64,000 bases of DNA from Prunella strophiata. Taxonomy: Eukaryota > Chordata > Aves > Passeriformes > Prunellidae. A program made the position numbers and the translations under genes. The stretch lies in NCBI GenBank assembly GCA_036583965.1, contig JAZBQD010000001.1:21933569-21997568 (forward strand), written 5' to 3'. This document shows, piece after piece, positions 48,886 through 62,233 of the stretch (position 1 is its first letter; the number at the start of each line of letters is the position of its first letter). The notes beneath the pieces are model-generated. The model did not search any database. It was not told the origin of the DNA and saw only the letters and a list, made by a program, of their open reading frames with translations.

Positions 48886-51547
48886 GTGGAAAGACATTGA
48901 GGAAGCCAACAGAGCCAGCAGCTGGCCAGGGATGTCCAACAGCACCCTCCAGGAATAAGCCAAACAGAGGCTGGCTATAGAAAGGCTGTAGGCAGTAAAA
49001 ATAAAATAAAAGTAAGAAAAAAATACCATAAGCTTTTGACATTATCAGGACTGGGAGCAAGGAATAGAAGAACACTGAGCAATGCCATCTAAATTTCCTG
49101 AAAAATTCCCCCACTGTTAAATCAGAAAGTAAAATGTATTACTTGTTATAGAAAAGTATGACTCAAGTCCTCCAAGTGATCCCTCAAATAAAAAAAAAAA
49201 AGTTATAGTCTGTTCTAGAAGAAGACTTGTCATTCATTACATTCAGCTCTCTGAAATTCTTCCTGGCTGAAAATTCCATAAAAATGATACTATATGGAGG
49301 GGTTTTGGTCACTTATAATAAGAAAATAACTTCACTTTTCAGACAGATGAGAACAATTTTCCTATCTTTGCTGCAACATGCCCAGATGCAGTAAATGGAA
49401 ATGTTCAGCAGCATGCACTCAGCATAAAAAGCAAAATCATCCAATGAAACCAGACATCTAATGACAGAAGTGGTGGAGTATTAATTCCTCCATGCAAAGG
49501 TATGAAAGAGACTTTTGCCTACCAAAATGGTTCATTTCAAACAAGCAGCAATGGGAATCTGGGGACTAACAGATGTTTAACAGATCATAACAACCAGACA
49601 TACTTTACTGCCATTGAAACCACCAGTGCTTGAAAAGGCACTTCCACAAGGAAGGATCCTTCCCAAAAGTGCTCAGGGAATGTTCAGGTAATGGTGGAGG
49701 TTAAAACCCACCTCCCTCACTGCAACCCCAAATCCCTGGGAGCAGGACAAGCACAACATTTTCCCTGGAGGCATCACTGCAGGGGCAGCAGTGGAGCACC
49801 AAAGGTGTCCCTGGATCCACATTTATGACCTGTGGAGTTGGAATTAACTCCATGTCCTATGGAAACATCTGTGCCAGCCTCCCTGGTTTAACACAGCAGC
49901 TAAAACACAGAACTCACACTGGCCAGAAGGATAAATTACCCTTGTTAACTTGGCCTTGGGGATCTGTGAGATCAAACAGACCTCCTGGAACGGTCTCTTC
50001 CCACACCAAGAACACATCAGGGTAGGGAGAGCAAGCTGTAATCAGTGCTGAGTTATAACCAGGCTTGAGGGGGAAAGAGAGCAGAAATATTCCCTTTCAA
50101 TATTGTGCTTCCAAGCAGAGACAACCAGCATCCTGCCAAGCAGAGGATGGCAGTGGATCCTCCCACAGGGCAGCAGGACCAGGATGGGCCAGGGCTTCTC
50201 TGCCTCTTGGAACCTTTTCCTGAGCAGAGTCTGAACAATGAGGTTGTCAAAAAAATTCCCAAGCTGCAGAAATCCCCCAGGTGAGCTGGCTCTGCATTCT
50301 CAGGCCCCCTGCTAGACACTCATAAAGGAGATCTGGAAGCATTCCAAGCACATTCCCTCTCTCCTGGGAGCAGCTCCAGGAGCTCCCACAGCACTGGCCA
50401 TAAGGACCCTTCCTGGCCTAACTAGGATTTTGACATTACTGCTAACATCAGACTTGATCATCACACCAGCAGGGCAGAGTTTCAGGGCTTGCCAAAGCAA
50501 GGGAGTGACACCCACCCTGAGAAATGCATTTTTCAGAAAACATTGAGCATAAATCTTACACTGGCTTCCATGGCACTAAACCAGCTGCATGTGCAGGAGA
50601 GAAAACAGACAAGGACTGAGTGTTAAAAATCACCTGGGGCTCGAACAACATCCTCTTTGCTGTCATAAAGCTAAGCAAACCCATTTTAAAAATTTCTACC
50701 TTTCTGTCAGTTGTGGTTGGAACTGTTCAACATATTCAAAATCTATCAGTGTGAGGGGAAGAAATGAAAACAGATAAGGACACACAGGAGGCTGCATGAT
50801 CACATAAGTTGTATTTCCACAGATAAAATAAACCAGGAAACCATGAGGGAAGGAAAACAAAGACCACAGGGGAATAGACTGGACAGAAACCATCTTATTA
50901 AATCAGTTTTGTTATGAGCAGGGTGAGCTCCAGGCCTGTTGAAGTCTGAGACATATGCTATGGACTTATCTGAAATTGAGCCTGTACAGCTGAAAGAGTG
51001 AATTTGAATGCTGTGGTTTGCCAGTCTAAAGTAATCACATTTTCCTGGCTTCAGATCCCAATGAACTTATACTCTTCACTGTCAAGTTATAAAGCAAAAA
51101 ATACATCAGAAGTTTCACAAAATTAGACAAGATCTTTAGGTCTCAATTAATGCTTAACTGATTTTTTTTTTCTGAAGCTTTATTGGTCAGATTTTTTCAC
51201 ATCAAATAACCCATGACATGGAACTGAGGATTCAAAAGAAAAGGTGAAATAATTCCATGACTTGGTGTTATGCCAAGCACATCAGTACAGCAGCAAGGAT
51301 CAGGAGTCAGACTGTCCCAATCCAGCCAAATCAAATCCTCTCCTTTTTCAGCTCTCAAATGGAAGCCAAACTCCCCTTTCAGAAGAAAAAAGAAAAGTGT
51401 TGCTGCCACACACATAAATTAATGGTCACCTTCAGTCTGCTCCAGATTCCCCATGCTAAAGCCTTCAAGGAAATTCTCAACTTTTCTTATCACAAGCACC
51501 TTCCTGCTCCAACAGGTGAAAAGAAGAAACAAGTATTGGAAAGCATT

Positions 51548-51571
51548 AAAAAAAAAAAAAAAAAAAAAAAA
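51548..51571. repeat. poly-A run
   Basis: About 24 consecutive A. Confidence 0.95.
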
Positions 51572-52044
51572 GTAGTATTAAATCCTAAAATTAACAAATG
51601 CTCCCTTTCTTTTAACTGAGACATCTCTCTTCTCTCTGCAACAAAAAAATCCTCCAAACATTCAGATCAAAGGAAATGCTGAACAGAAAACAAACAGAAA
51701 ACCCCAAATTTTTAATCATTGATCCATAGATCTCAGGACACATAGCATGAAATGTAGCAATGATTTATTGCTGTTATTTTCTTCCCCCCTTCTCCATGCT
51801 TCACCAAGCACATGCACATGCCTTGTTTTACTAAAAAAAGAAAAAAAACAAACCAAAAACTAAAACAGAACCCCAAAACAAACCAGAACAAACAAACCCT
51901 AAAAAACAACAATAAAACATGCTGAGTTTCCAGGAGCTTTTTATACTACTGTTTCACTGGTTTTGACAGTGTTTCATATAGAAAAAGAAGCACAGTTTAG
52001 AGAAAAGGCCTCTAGGGGTTATCAATGACTCATCCTACACTGTT

Positions 52045-52130
52045 AATAACTAATAATTATGGTAACAGCAATAATAATAAGAGCCACAATAATAATAGTA
52101 ATAATAACAACAGCAATAATAATAATATTC
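52045..52130. repeat. imperfect AAT microsatellite
   Basis: AATAATAAT tracts are interrupted by ACAGC, AGCCAC and GTAATAA variants, much like the left copy of the TAA microsatellite at 19.3 kb. The flanks do not match that duplication. Confidence 0.85.
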
Positions 52131-53372
52131 TTTCAACCTGCCTGTCTACAAATAATGAGGAAAGCCTACCAGCCTCAAGAGAATAAACAAATCAGGTTGC
52201 AAAAGACACCAAACACACTCCCAGCACTTACTTTTTAACCAAGTATCAGTTTAGCAAGCACATCTTTTAAAAATTATTCCACCAAAGCAATAAATGATTT
52301 GTGCCCATATAAATGCCCTATGAGCAGATTTAACGAAAAGCAAACAAAGAGCAGCACACCCTGGATTTTTTCCTCCATGAAAAAAGGCTGCAATCTTTAG
52401 GATGACACAAGTGACAGGAAATGGGGCAGGAGGTTATGTGGGTGTTAATGGGGATCACCATTCTAAAACAGCCAAAACTGAGCTGAAATCATTTAAAGGC
52501 CCAATAAAACAGGAGGAAAATGGCAGTGACAGACCAGGGAAACCCAGCAAAGTGACCTGTAAAGCATCACCAGGGCAGAAAGGGTTTGTGTTGGTTTTCC
52601 CCAGGTTTATCACCTGATGGTAAACCCTTCATCAGGTGTTAGACTCTTTCCCAAGGTTACCTCTGGGAAAGGCTCCCTTCTGTCTCTCCCTCTCACCTGT
52701 ACCATTGCTAACATCTGGACAATATACACATTTCCAAAACAAAGGTAGGTTCAGAATATCGCAAACTCAGATTTATTTGGAAAGAATTATGCCCAGTGCT
52801 TCAGCAGTTTAAATTGCTGTTCTCCAAAATGCAAGCATTCATCCAAAGCAGAGCTCTGCCAAAGCCTAATTAAAGAAATGCTGGGGTGCCACCTCTGATG
52901 CCACCTGGTCCTCTACACAGCTCAGCTCTGTTTTATTACAGTGTCCTCTGCAAGGGAACCAAACCATCCTGCTTGATCCTAATTCCATTTTTATTTCTAA
53001 TTTCAAAAACCCAGTCCAAGACAACTCTTGGGTTCAGCTGTGCTGTTGAGTGTGTGTTCATGCTCCTTCTCTGCACAAAGAACATGGCTTTGCTTTGGCC
53101 CTCTGAGCTTTTTAACTTTCTAAAGCCTAGAATTTTTCTCCTTTGTATGGCCATTTGGGCTCCCAGTTTCACTTTAGGTGCCAACATCTGCCCCAATAAT
53201 ATTTCCCTTAATGGTTCCAACTTCCTCGTCCTCAGGTTTTATCCATACTTTAAGCTGAAAGGAGGTATTTTGTTTTAACTTGACAAACTCGTTTGTTTTA
53301 AGGTTTGGATTTCATTTTTGGGAGCTTCCCCTTTATAACCTAGGACAAGGCCTTTGCTATGACAGCACTGGA

Positions 53373-53440
53373 TCACAAAATCATTCAGTGTGGAAAAGAC
53401 CTCTTAGGTCATCAAGGCCAACAATTAACCTAACACTGCC
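53373..53440 (-). mobile_element. CR1 3' terminus, old
   Basis: CACAAAATCATTCAGTGTGG, AAAAGACCTCTTAGGTCATC and AAGGCCAACAATTAACCTAAC are the complement of an old CR1 end. Confidence 0.75.
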
Positions 53441-55590
53441 AAATTGAGATTTTACTTTCTTTAGGAAATAGTCACTCTTAGCCAGTTTCCCGGGGATGCT
53501 GCTCCTCTTTATTCCTTTTTCAATCATATTTTCTTTAAAGATCATTGGCAATAAATCCATGATCAAAAATGTTGTGCAAGGATTACTAACAAGGGTAAAG
53601 AATGAGGCTGGGGAGAAAGAATGCTCAGTCTATAGCTGTTTTACACTGCAGGGCTGCAGTTGGAATTTGCCCATCAAAAATGGATGGTGTTGTGCCTGTG
53701 GGCTGCAATTCTCAGCTAAACTCAGTAAAGAAAGTGATTTTACTTTTAAGTCAAGATTTTCTTGCATTATTTTCCCCGTCTTTAGTGAGAAGGAGCAGCC
53801 TTGTGAAGCAGTACATCTATTATAATTTCTTTTGTTCAAAAGAGACAAGAAAGATCAGGAAGGCCCCGGACTTCAGTCTTCATTTCCACAGCTGTTGGCA
53901 AGTGATGATCTTGATGGCATCGAAAAAAGTAAAACAATTTCCTCACAGCAACTTCCTCGGTAACAATCAACAACAGCAAAGCATTATTTTCACCATACTC
54001 ATCAATTTTCTGGTTCTTGTGCACTCTGAAAAGAACCTCCAAACACCTAAAGTCAAGGATGTAGTAGGAAAGGATTTGATAGTGAAAGACATTTCAGCAT
54101 TGCTGGGACAGTGTAAAAAGCAAAAGGCTCAGATTGCAGAGGACATGTCTGGGTTTGAATAATTCATTCTCTTGCCATGTGTTCTTTTATGTTGACTCAC
54201 AAAAACATGAACAAACTGGAGCAGCACTCACTGTGCTGTTCGAGCACCAGTGCCACTGCAACACAGACCTGCTGTTGTTGGCTAGACTGATAAGGTTAGA
54301 GGTTACACCTCTGGAAAACCCAAAGTTTCCATCTAGACAATATCTAATATTAAACCTAAGAATGCTGAAGCCCTCCTTCTATTCAGCACAAGCTGTTGCC
54401 CTGAGTTCAATTTCTCAACTTGCCCACAGCTTTTCTACAGTTTTTCTCAGAGTTGGAAAAGAAGTGCAGGTATTTAATTATTACACCCACATTCCTAAAT
54501 TTTGACACCTTCAAAACACACAATGCACTTCATTAAAAAAGGTAATTATTATTCTTCATTAAAAAATGTAATTCAAAATATTTCAAAAGAGTTATACCCC
54601 CAAAATGACCACTCAAATATCACTGGAAAGATCCAATACATTCTTTTTATCTTATAAACTTAAATGCCTTGGACAGCTTTCCCAAAAAAATAGAAAAACT
54701 GGTGTGGGGTTTGAAAAGGCTGAAACAGCACAAAATAAAAGGTCCAGAAAGCATCCCAGATGTGTGTTCAGGTTTGTGTCATGCAACCCATTCCCAAGAT
54801 CATCCAGAAAGGGGATGGGTTGAGATGGCAAATTTTGCATCAAAACATTGTTTGAGTTTACACACACTTGGAACTGAACCACACAAAATCCTTTTAATTT
54901 TCTAGTCAAACCCTCAGAGATGTCAGAAATGGGGACAATCATAGCTGTAACAGGCTGCCAGTGGCCTTGGCACGATGGAAGGGGAGGGGAGAAGAAGATG
55001 GAAGAAGATTCACCCATTTTTCTCAGACAATCTTTCAGCTTTCCCTCCTGACAGACATTCCTGAAGCCCTAAAATCCATCCCTAACCAGCTGCAGGAACA
55101 CTTGGCTGGATGACTTGAACAAGACTAACTAAGATCTCTGAAAAACAGTTTGTATTTTCTAAGGGAGAGCACCATTATCAACCTCCAGCCCAGCAAGACT
55201 GAAAAATTACACCTTTTCAAATCAAATGACAGGACCCACCTCCAAATAGATGCTCCTTTTTGGCTTTAATAACCTATTTTAAGGAAAACTCAAAAAGCAC
55301 TTTCACTGAATGCATCTCTCAATAGGGAGAATGATTCACTTCATAACATGATGCAGAAAAAAACCCATAGAGTTAAAAAAAATTCCTGGGTACTCTGCCA
55401 TTGCTCAGGTGCAAGATGCTGTCCTTGCTTTTAAGTTGCAATGGGGTTGATTTGCCTCTGGGAAAGCCAGCCCTGAGATCCAGCAGCTTTTGTTGTGCAG
55501 CTTTCAGATCTAGGGTTCTAAGCTAACACTGAACTGACAAGGCCCAAAATATTTTTTAAAGACTAAAAGAAATTATTCTGGTTTTTTACT
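53441..55590. other. unique sequence
   Basis: Apart from the doubtful frame at 53602-54162, nothing is recognised. Confidence 0.45.
53602..54162 (+). CDS. doubtful 186-codon open frame, no known family
   Basis: This is the longest open frame outside the recognised repeats. I do not recognise it. The predicted protein has hydrophobic patches (around residues 115-125 a short FTILINFLVLV stretch) and a charged C-terminal part (KNLQTPKVKDVVGKDLIVKD), but no motif or domain order. There is no clear upstream promoter. Overlapping frames of 68-109 codons exist on both strands, and the region is AT-rich like its surroundings. Chance is the most likely explanation; a fragment of a decayed gene or mobile element is possible. 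Confidence 0.08.
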   Translation: MRLGRKNAQSIAVLHCRAAVGICPSKMDGVVPVGCNSQLNSVKKVILLLSQDFLALFSPSLVRRSSLVKQYIYYNFFCSKETRKIRKAPDFSLHFHSCWQVMILMASKKVKQFPHSNFLGNNQQQQSIIFTILINFLVLVHSEKNLQTPKVKDVVGKDLIVKDISALLGQCKKQKAQIAEDMSGFE

Positions 55591-55744
55591 CATGGAATCC
55601 TGGACTGATTTGAGCCGGAAAGAACCTTAAAGCCCATCTCATTCCACCCCCTGCCATGGCAGGGACACCTTCTACCATCCCAGGCTGCTCCAAGCCCTGT
55701 CCAGCCTGGCCTTGGGCACTTCCAAGGATCCAGGGGCAGCCACA
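55591..55744 (-). mobile_element. CR1 3' fragment
   Basis: TGGAATCCTGGACTGATTTGAGCCGGAAAG, CCTGCCATGGCAGGGACACC and GATCCAGGGGCAGCCACA are complements of the CR1 3' blocks. Confidence 0.92.
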
Positions 55745-56116
55745 ATTTTTCTTACTCTACTCTTACAATGAATTCAAAACAACATTCTCTCTCTCAAGCT
55801 AAGGCTCCCCACTAAATCTCTAGGACACAGAATTTTTGCTGCCAGAATCCAGAATAAAACCTGTGCATACTCCTGGCTTTGTTTTGCAGTTTTACATTCT
55901 TTTTATTAAAAGAATGACAACCCTGAAAGGAAAGACTATTTACTAGCAAGCCACACTGAGGTTTATCCCTTCAAGGACCAGATGTGTGGAGAGCAGGAAC
56001 ATTCCTGATCTGTGTCCAGGGAGGCTGCACTGTGCTCCGCAGCACAAACACATACACCATAACATATATATAGAATATAATATATGTGCATAATCCTTGG
56101 GATTAGCCAGCAGCTT

Positions 56117-56345
56117 TCACAGAATCACACCAAGGCTGGGAGAGACCTTCAAGGGGATCAAGTCCAACTATCATCACCCCTAAACCATGTTCTCAAGTAC
56201 CACATCCAGATGCCTCTTGAACGCTCCCAGAGATCATGACTCCACCACTGAACTGGGAAACTCATTTCAATGCCTGACTTGTCTTTCAGGGAATTTCTTT
56301 TTCCTAGTATCCAACCTTGGCAGCCTCCACATCATCTTTTCTTCA
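56117..56345 (-). mobile_element. CR1 3' fragment, older subfamily
   Basis: TCACAGAATCACACCAAGGC, GAGACCTTCAAGG, AAACCATGTTCTCAAGTACCACATCC, ACTCCACCACTGAACTGGG and TTCCTAGTATCCAACC follow the complement of an older avian CR1 3' end, with scattered changes. Confidence 0.85.
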
Positions 56346-57348
56346 GAAAGGAAGAAGAATTTCATACATCCAAAGCAAGCTAAGCTCTGTGATCTACTCC
56401 CCCTGAAGACATCCCTTCTTCCTGCCTTTTCCCCTGGAGACTCTGATTTATGAGAAAACAAACCAAGTATTTCTCACATTCCAGGAAAAGCACTCCTCCA
56501 GCTTGAAATCATGGCATTACATTAGCATTTATATATTGCAGTATCTATTTTTTTTTTTTTTTAATTTTTAACCATGCCATGCTCACAGCCAGTTCTCTAA
56601 AAACTTGCTGCAGTCCATATCACTAAAAAATCCTTGTGCCCAAACTTTCTAATGCCAAGCCCTTCCAGACTAAAAGGCAACAGGAGACAATGCCACTCTT
56701 CAATGCTAATCACAGTATAGGATGCTATGGTTATTCAGATTTCTATCAGCATATTTAAAAATATATAAATACAAATCATTACTGCAATAGAATAAAAAAA
56801 AAAAAGGTGATCCTTATTTGTACCTTTCTCAAATGTCTAAATTCTATCAATATGATTAGAACATGATTTCTTTTTTCATTAATACTAAACTAACACAGGG
56901 GTAATACCCCGACCTTGTATGAAAATGAATAATGCAAATCCCAGTATTAACCCAGTTAGATCCTGCTTTAAGAAGGCAGATTTAACACTGGACACCTGCA
57001 CTGGGAAACATCTAAAGGAGTACAACAAACACAGTTCAACCCAACATCCCAAAATCTGATGCCCAAACCCAATATTTTGTTCCAAGGCAACATTTAAACT
57101 ATTGAAAGTCTGGACTGTTTCACTGAGAAAGAAGCAGGAGGATAAAGCTGCACACTTGTAAATGTGGGAAACACTGGATAATGGCATTTTCATGTGAGCC
57201 TTTCCCTCAGACAGGCCTTTACATAAACCCTGTGCAGTTAATCTGAGTCTTTCCAACTCAGAGGCATAATTTGGCCACTTGGAAGCAAACCCAAATGATC
57301 AGCAGACCAAGAAAATCTTATGATGTGAACATAAATGCACACATAGCA
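56346..57348. other. unique AT-rich sequence
   Basis: Contains a T run near 56549-56562 and an A run near 56794-56805. Nothing else recognised. Confidence 0.5.
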
Positions 57349-57567
57349 GGGAAAGGCTCTTCCCCAGAGGGTGCTGGCACTGCCCAGGCTCCCCAGGGAA
57401 TGGGCACAGCCCCAGGGCTGCCAGAGCTCCAGGGGCATTTGGAAAACACTGCCAGGGATGCCCAGGCTGGGATTGTTGGGGGGAGTTAGGGCAGGGCCAG
57501 GGGCTGGACTGGATGGTCCTGGTTGGTTCCACCCAGCTCAGGATATTCTGGGATTCTGTGATTCTAG
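57349..57567 (+). mobile_element. CR1 3' fragment, second subfamily
   Basis: GGGAAAGGCTCTTCCCC, CAGAGGGTGCTGGCACTGCCC, GGCTCCCCAGGGAATGGGC, GGCTGGACTGGATGG and CAGCTCAGGATATTCTGGG end with ATTCTGTGATTCT, the short terminal repeat of CR1. It is well kept. Confidence 0.92.
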
Positions 57568-59640
57568 AAATGATGCCAGTGCTGGTTTGGGTCATGTCTG
57601 CCCTCAGCCCCTGACCTTCCCAGGTATGATTATGTTAAAGTATAAATCAGTGCCTTCTCTTGAAGTAAGGACTTCATAAAGCAGATCACAGCCTCCTAAT
57701 AAATCAATACCTCATTGCACATATCAAAATTTACTGCTCCTGCTTTCTAGACTGTGCTGATTGAGGAAAATAAAGATTCCTCTGCAGCTGAAACATGTTC
57801 CAATACAAATGAAATTAAGAGCTACAATTTAAGTTCATTATACAGCATTTCACTTGCAAAACTCTGCCTGCCCTTTCTTTCTTCAATTAATTCTGGATTA
57901 CATGCTAATCAGAAGTGTTAACACCCTTTTGTTGAAAAAATCAGGAGGCCCTGAAAGAACATTCTAACGGATTTCATTCCTTCTTCAGCAATTATCATGT
58001 AATAATTAACTTCAAGAAGCAGTTATGTGTCTCATTACAAATCATTCAGACACCAGATTGCCATGCTCCTATTTCTGTGCATTTCTTTCCTCTTCTTCCT
58101 TGCAATTTTGCCACATAATCCGCTGGCCAAGAAATTTATTATGACATTTTCCTTTACTTCTGTATAAAGATGCATAAGAGTAGACTGACTTAATTTTATT
58201 TTTACTTTTTAGGATCCTCTACCTTCAGAAAAAGCTTAGTGATGACTGTAAAAGTAGCCTAACAAAAGAGAATCTAAGAAGCACCAGAGATTTGCCAAAA
58301 TATAAACAGAAACTGAATAAAAACAGGAGATCTGCAGAGCTATATGGGACCTTCAGGTATTTCTTGTTCTTTAAAAGCAGGATAAGTTACATCCAAAAAA
58401 ACACCAACCCACAAATATTTGTCCACCAAGCTGTTTGAAAACACTGACAGCAGAGGTCCCACAGTCATGATCCTTCATTTCCATGCTTAACTCTGCCAAC
58501 ACCCAGAACCCTTTTTCTTCAGCCCTTACTCCTCCACCTGCTATTTCTTTCTTTGCCAAAACAACAGAGCTCTGCCTTCCAGGACAGCTTTTTGTAAATT
58601 AGAATTTACATCTCTAATTTCGCCTCTTTTCCCTTTCATTAGTACATACAATTCTTCCAGATTCTCTGATTTCTCAGAGTCCTGGCTGCCATTTGGCTTT
58701 GGCAGCTGCTGGACCATTAACTTGCACGAGTTTTCATTCACTGAATCTCCAAAGGTTGTTGTCTCAAACTGAGGCCTGGCAGCCACTCCCCAAACACATT
58801 TCTGTGGATTGTGTTTGCCAGACTTCAGTACCCTGCCCAGATGCCTCTTTCCTCCCAGCCTGTTAATTTCAGGCTACACTTAACTGGGGAAAATCCCCCT
58901 GATGTGGAAGCCACATCCTCAGATTCTTCCATCTCTTCCTTCCTACATGCTCAGTGTTCAAAAAAAGCAGATTCCACTAAGAATGGCATTAATTAAAAAG
59001 CTGAATTGGACTGGATCAGAAAAAGACAACCTTCCCTCCATCTGGGTTGTGCCTCAGCTGTGAACTGCTCTGAACACCTCCAGAAGCTGCAGGTTTGGAG
59101 GAGAGCCAAGAGCAGTTTCCATGCTCCAGCAGTTTTCCACTCCACGCTTCCTTGCCACCAGTCAGGATCCACTCTGTCCTCCCCGTTCTCTCATTGCATT
59201 AGAAGAGTATGATAGGAGAAAAAAACTTTTCTGTCAATTATAAAGCTTCAGTGGTTGAAAAGCTCTTGGTGAACTTTAGAAAATTCTGGGGGTACTGGAA
59301 ACAAGCCAAAGAATAAAATAAGCAATGCTTAGTAGGGAAGATAAATAATCCCATCTGCCAGCCTGAAATGCTCACACCTTTTTAATGCCATTCGTCACAC
59401 ATAATAGACATGGCAAAGTATTCAGGCCAGCTTTAGAAGCTCAAAACCCAAAAGTGGGTGGGGAGGGGGAAAACCCCAGCTACAGGATATTAGGCTTATA
59501 AGAATTATTCAGATCAGCAGGGTTAGGTCAAAGTTATTTTTCTTACTTGAGGAACTGTCAAAAGCAAACCCCAAACTGAGAGAGGACTCAGGATGTCCCT
59601 AAGGGCTACAGAAGGCTAATCTTAAAAATCAGAGGAAGGA
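57568..59640. other. unique non-coding sequence
   Basis: No recognised repeat or gene in about 2 kb. 57770-58200 is AT-rich with several TTAATT/ATTA words. Confidence 0.45.
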
Positions 59641-60060
59641 GGACTCAAGGAATTAGAGATCAGTAAGCTTAGCTTTGCTCCCCAGAAAGACATCAGAACA
59701 CATTATTAATCAATTTAGAGGTACCCAGGGGATAATAAATGGCAGCAAACAGCCAGCGTGAATTTGTCAAGTGCAAATCACATAAAACCAACCTCATTTC
59801 CATCTCTGAAAGAGTAACCAGGGCATTAATATGAAAGGGCTTCTCTAAGGCCTCTACCAGTTTTCTTTAGGAAGAGTGAGCTAAGTTCTTCAATTAGGTA
59901 AAAAGGCACAAGAGTAGTTTTCAAAATGTTCTCTTTCAGCCTGAAGGGTGTTTCAAGTACAGTTCTGAAGAGATACATCCTGTGTTCTCTGATACCTTCA
60001 CTACTGATTTAGAGAATGAATTCTAGAGGAGATTTACAAAAATATGCAGAGGATGATGAT
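59641..60060 (+). mobile_element. ancient CR1-type LINE fragment from the reverse-transcriptase region
   Basis: GGACTCAAGGAATTAGAGATCAGTAAGCTT, CAGCGTGAATTTGTCAAG, ATCACATAAAACCAACCTCATTTCC, GATTTAGAGAATG and CAGAGGATGATGA follow, in order and with many changes, the CR1 ORF2 segment that encodes part of the reverse transcriptase in reptile and bird CR1-like elements. The part with CAGAGGATGATGA corresponds to the conserved A-x-x-D-D stretch of the enzyme. The reading frame is broken by indels and stops. This differs from the other CR1 copies here, which are all 3' untranslated ends, and is probably much older. Confidence 0.6.
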
Positions 60061-62233
60061 GATGAAAAGGGTAAAAATAGCTTCAAATTTTGATCTTGTT
60101 TATCAGAGCTATCTTGGGAAACTGGAAGAGGAATTCAAAACTCTGATCAAACAAGCCAGGAGAGGTTGTTGAGAGTGGAGTTCAGGCAAAACTTTCAGTG
60201 CTCAGGGGCCAGCACAGCCCCAGCAGGAGGCACCTGGGGAGTTCACAAATCTCTTCCACCAGAGCAAATTTAGGCAAACATCTGTCAGTGCCTGTGTTCC
60301 TGCCTCGGGACAGGGAGGCCAGGCAAGCTGAACTCCCCAAGAGCCTCCCAGCCCCAGCTCAGGGAACTCCTCGTGGTGCAAGAGGACCTGGTTCCAAGAA
60401 AGAGCAAACACACCAGGGGAATATCTTCAGGGACTCACTTGCCTTTACAAGAGAAGCTAAGCCCCAGCTTGCCAAGCACAGCAGCTCCTGAAGTGATACC
60501 CAAAAGAAAAACACAGGGAAAAGGGAATCAGCAGCAGCACTGGAAATGCCTGTCTTGATTAAAGCTTTTACTCTGTAACTTCTAACAACAGAAATGTTAC
60601 ATATAATATTATATAGGGCAATATAAATAAACAGAACACTGTTGTAGAAGTAGCTGCAATCTTTATTTCTGTTGTTTTTGTTCTGTAACTGTGCTAGAAA
60701 CACAAGTTTTAGAGCAGATGTGAAGTTCCTGTTGTCAGTCAGAATATGTTCAAGGTTTCAGGTCATTTTAACCAGCTGCAAGAACTCACTTGCCTTGCTG
60801 CTGTTTCAACAGAGCATTTCTTTCCTCCTTTTTTTCTCAAAAAACATGGAAGAAAACAATCAATGATGTTCTCACAGTGCACTGGGCGGTTTTTAATAAT
60901 AGTATCTCAAAATAAAGATTGAAAACATTGCATTTTTGATAAATCACAACACCTTGAGGAATTCATCTATCAAAACAACCCCAAACAAAATCTCAATAAT
61001 TCATTAACCAGCTCCTTCCTCAGCCCCAGCAAGTTTGGGTTGATTTCTAAGCCCTTATTAGCACCCACATGCAGCCTGGCTGAGTGCTATTCTTATCTTC
61101 AGGTGTGAACACACATCTTGTGCAAGGAGAACACAGAACAGGAGCTTTAAACACCACACTTCTTACTCATGGATGTCTACAGACAGACTTGTATCAATTT
61201 CCTGTTCTTCCTTTCTAAAGGGGTGAGGAGCCCCTCCTAATTCCAGGAAGAAATTGTCTGTACAACACAAGCACTGACCCTGTTTGGATTCCAGCACAAT
61301 GATTAACGAAAATACCATTCAAATTCATTGAATTTGAATTTTCATTTCCATTGAATTTGAAATTCCATTCCAGCCATTCAAACTCCCCTGGCTCCAAACC
61401 CTGGGAAGGCTTCCCCCACCCTCAGAAGTCCCAAGAACCAAGAGGTTTCCTTAAAACCCAGCAATAACTCTGGGCACAGGTTCAGTTATGCTGGACTCAG
61501 GGAACTGCTCCAAGCAAACAGGCAAGAGAAGAAGGAAATGTGGGAAGCAAAAAGAAAATTGTTTTTTGGAAGGAAAAGTTTCAGATGGAAGAGATGGATC
61601 AGCTTCCAGACCAGTCCACACATCCCAAAAACACTTTGCCTACTGTGTTTTGTCAAGAAATAAAATAACTGTTGCAAGGCAAAGAGAAACTGGTGAAATA
61701 AGCCCAGGAAAGCTAAAACCAAATATTTCAGTCACCCAACATGATAGTGGGCCAGAAAAATTAACATTCCAATGAAAAATAGAAGATCTGTTTCTACACC
61801 TGGTGGCAGGATTAATTCAGTTATTTTGACATGTACAAAATGGGTCTTTTTTCAACATAAAAGATACAGTTGAACTTTTCACTAAAAAATTACATTCACA
61901 TCAAAAGCCACTGCAAACAGTTTCTCTCTGCACTGATCACAAATCTTCCAATGTGGGGATTTCTCAAGTAAAGCAGGTATTTGGCACAGCAGAAAAAAGA
62001 AAGAGGGTCCCATTGCCCAGCTGTGCCTTGCCCACCAACACATTTTTACATTTTAATTAATTTTAGGCTACTTTAAAAATATTCCATCCACACAATGAGA
62101 ATTCCATACATGAACTCAGCAAAATGCAATAGGATTTAGAGAGTAAAAGAACAAAAGCACCAGTTTAAAGATTAAAAAATAAATTAATTAATGTATTCCC
62201 TTTAATTTCCCAGAGCATGTCCCACTCTGTTTA
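60061..62233. other. unique non-coding sequence
   Basis: About 2.2 kb. A palindrome TTCAAATTCA-T-TGAATTTGAA lies at 61318-61338 with a further TTGAATTTGAAATTCC copy near 61351. No gene is supported; frames of 97 and 114 codons overlap on opposite strands at 60198-60703. Confidence 0.5.

Larger units (their letters stand above)
48886..53372. other. unique non-coding sequence with A-rich patches
   Basis: Longest stretch without a recognised mobile element, about 4.5 kb. It contains an A run at 51548-51571, an A/C-rich patch at 51830-51920 and an imperfect AAT microsatellite at about 52045-52130. No exon is recognised. Confidence 0.45.

Noticed and set aside
48586..49114. Minus-strand open frames of 147 and 166 codons
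   Set aside because: Both are readings of the CR1 fragment at 48580-48885 extended into flanking AT-rich sequence.
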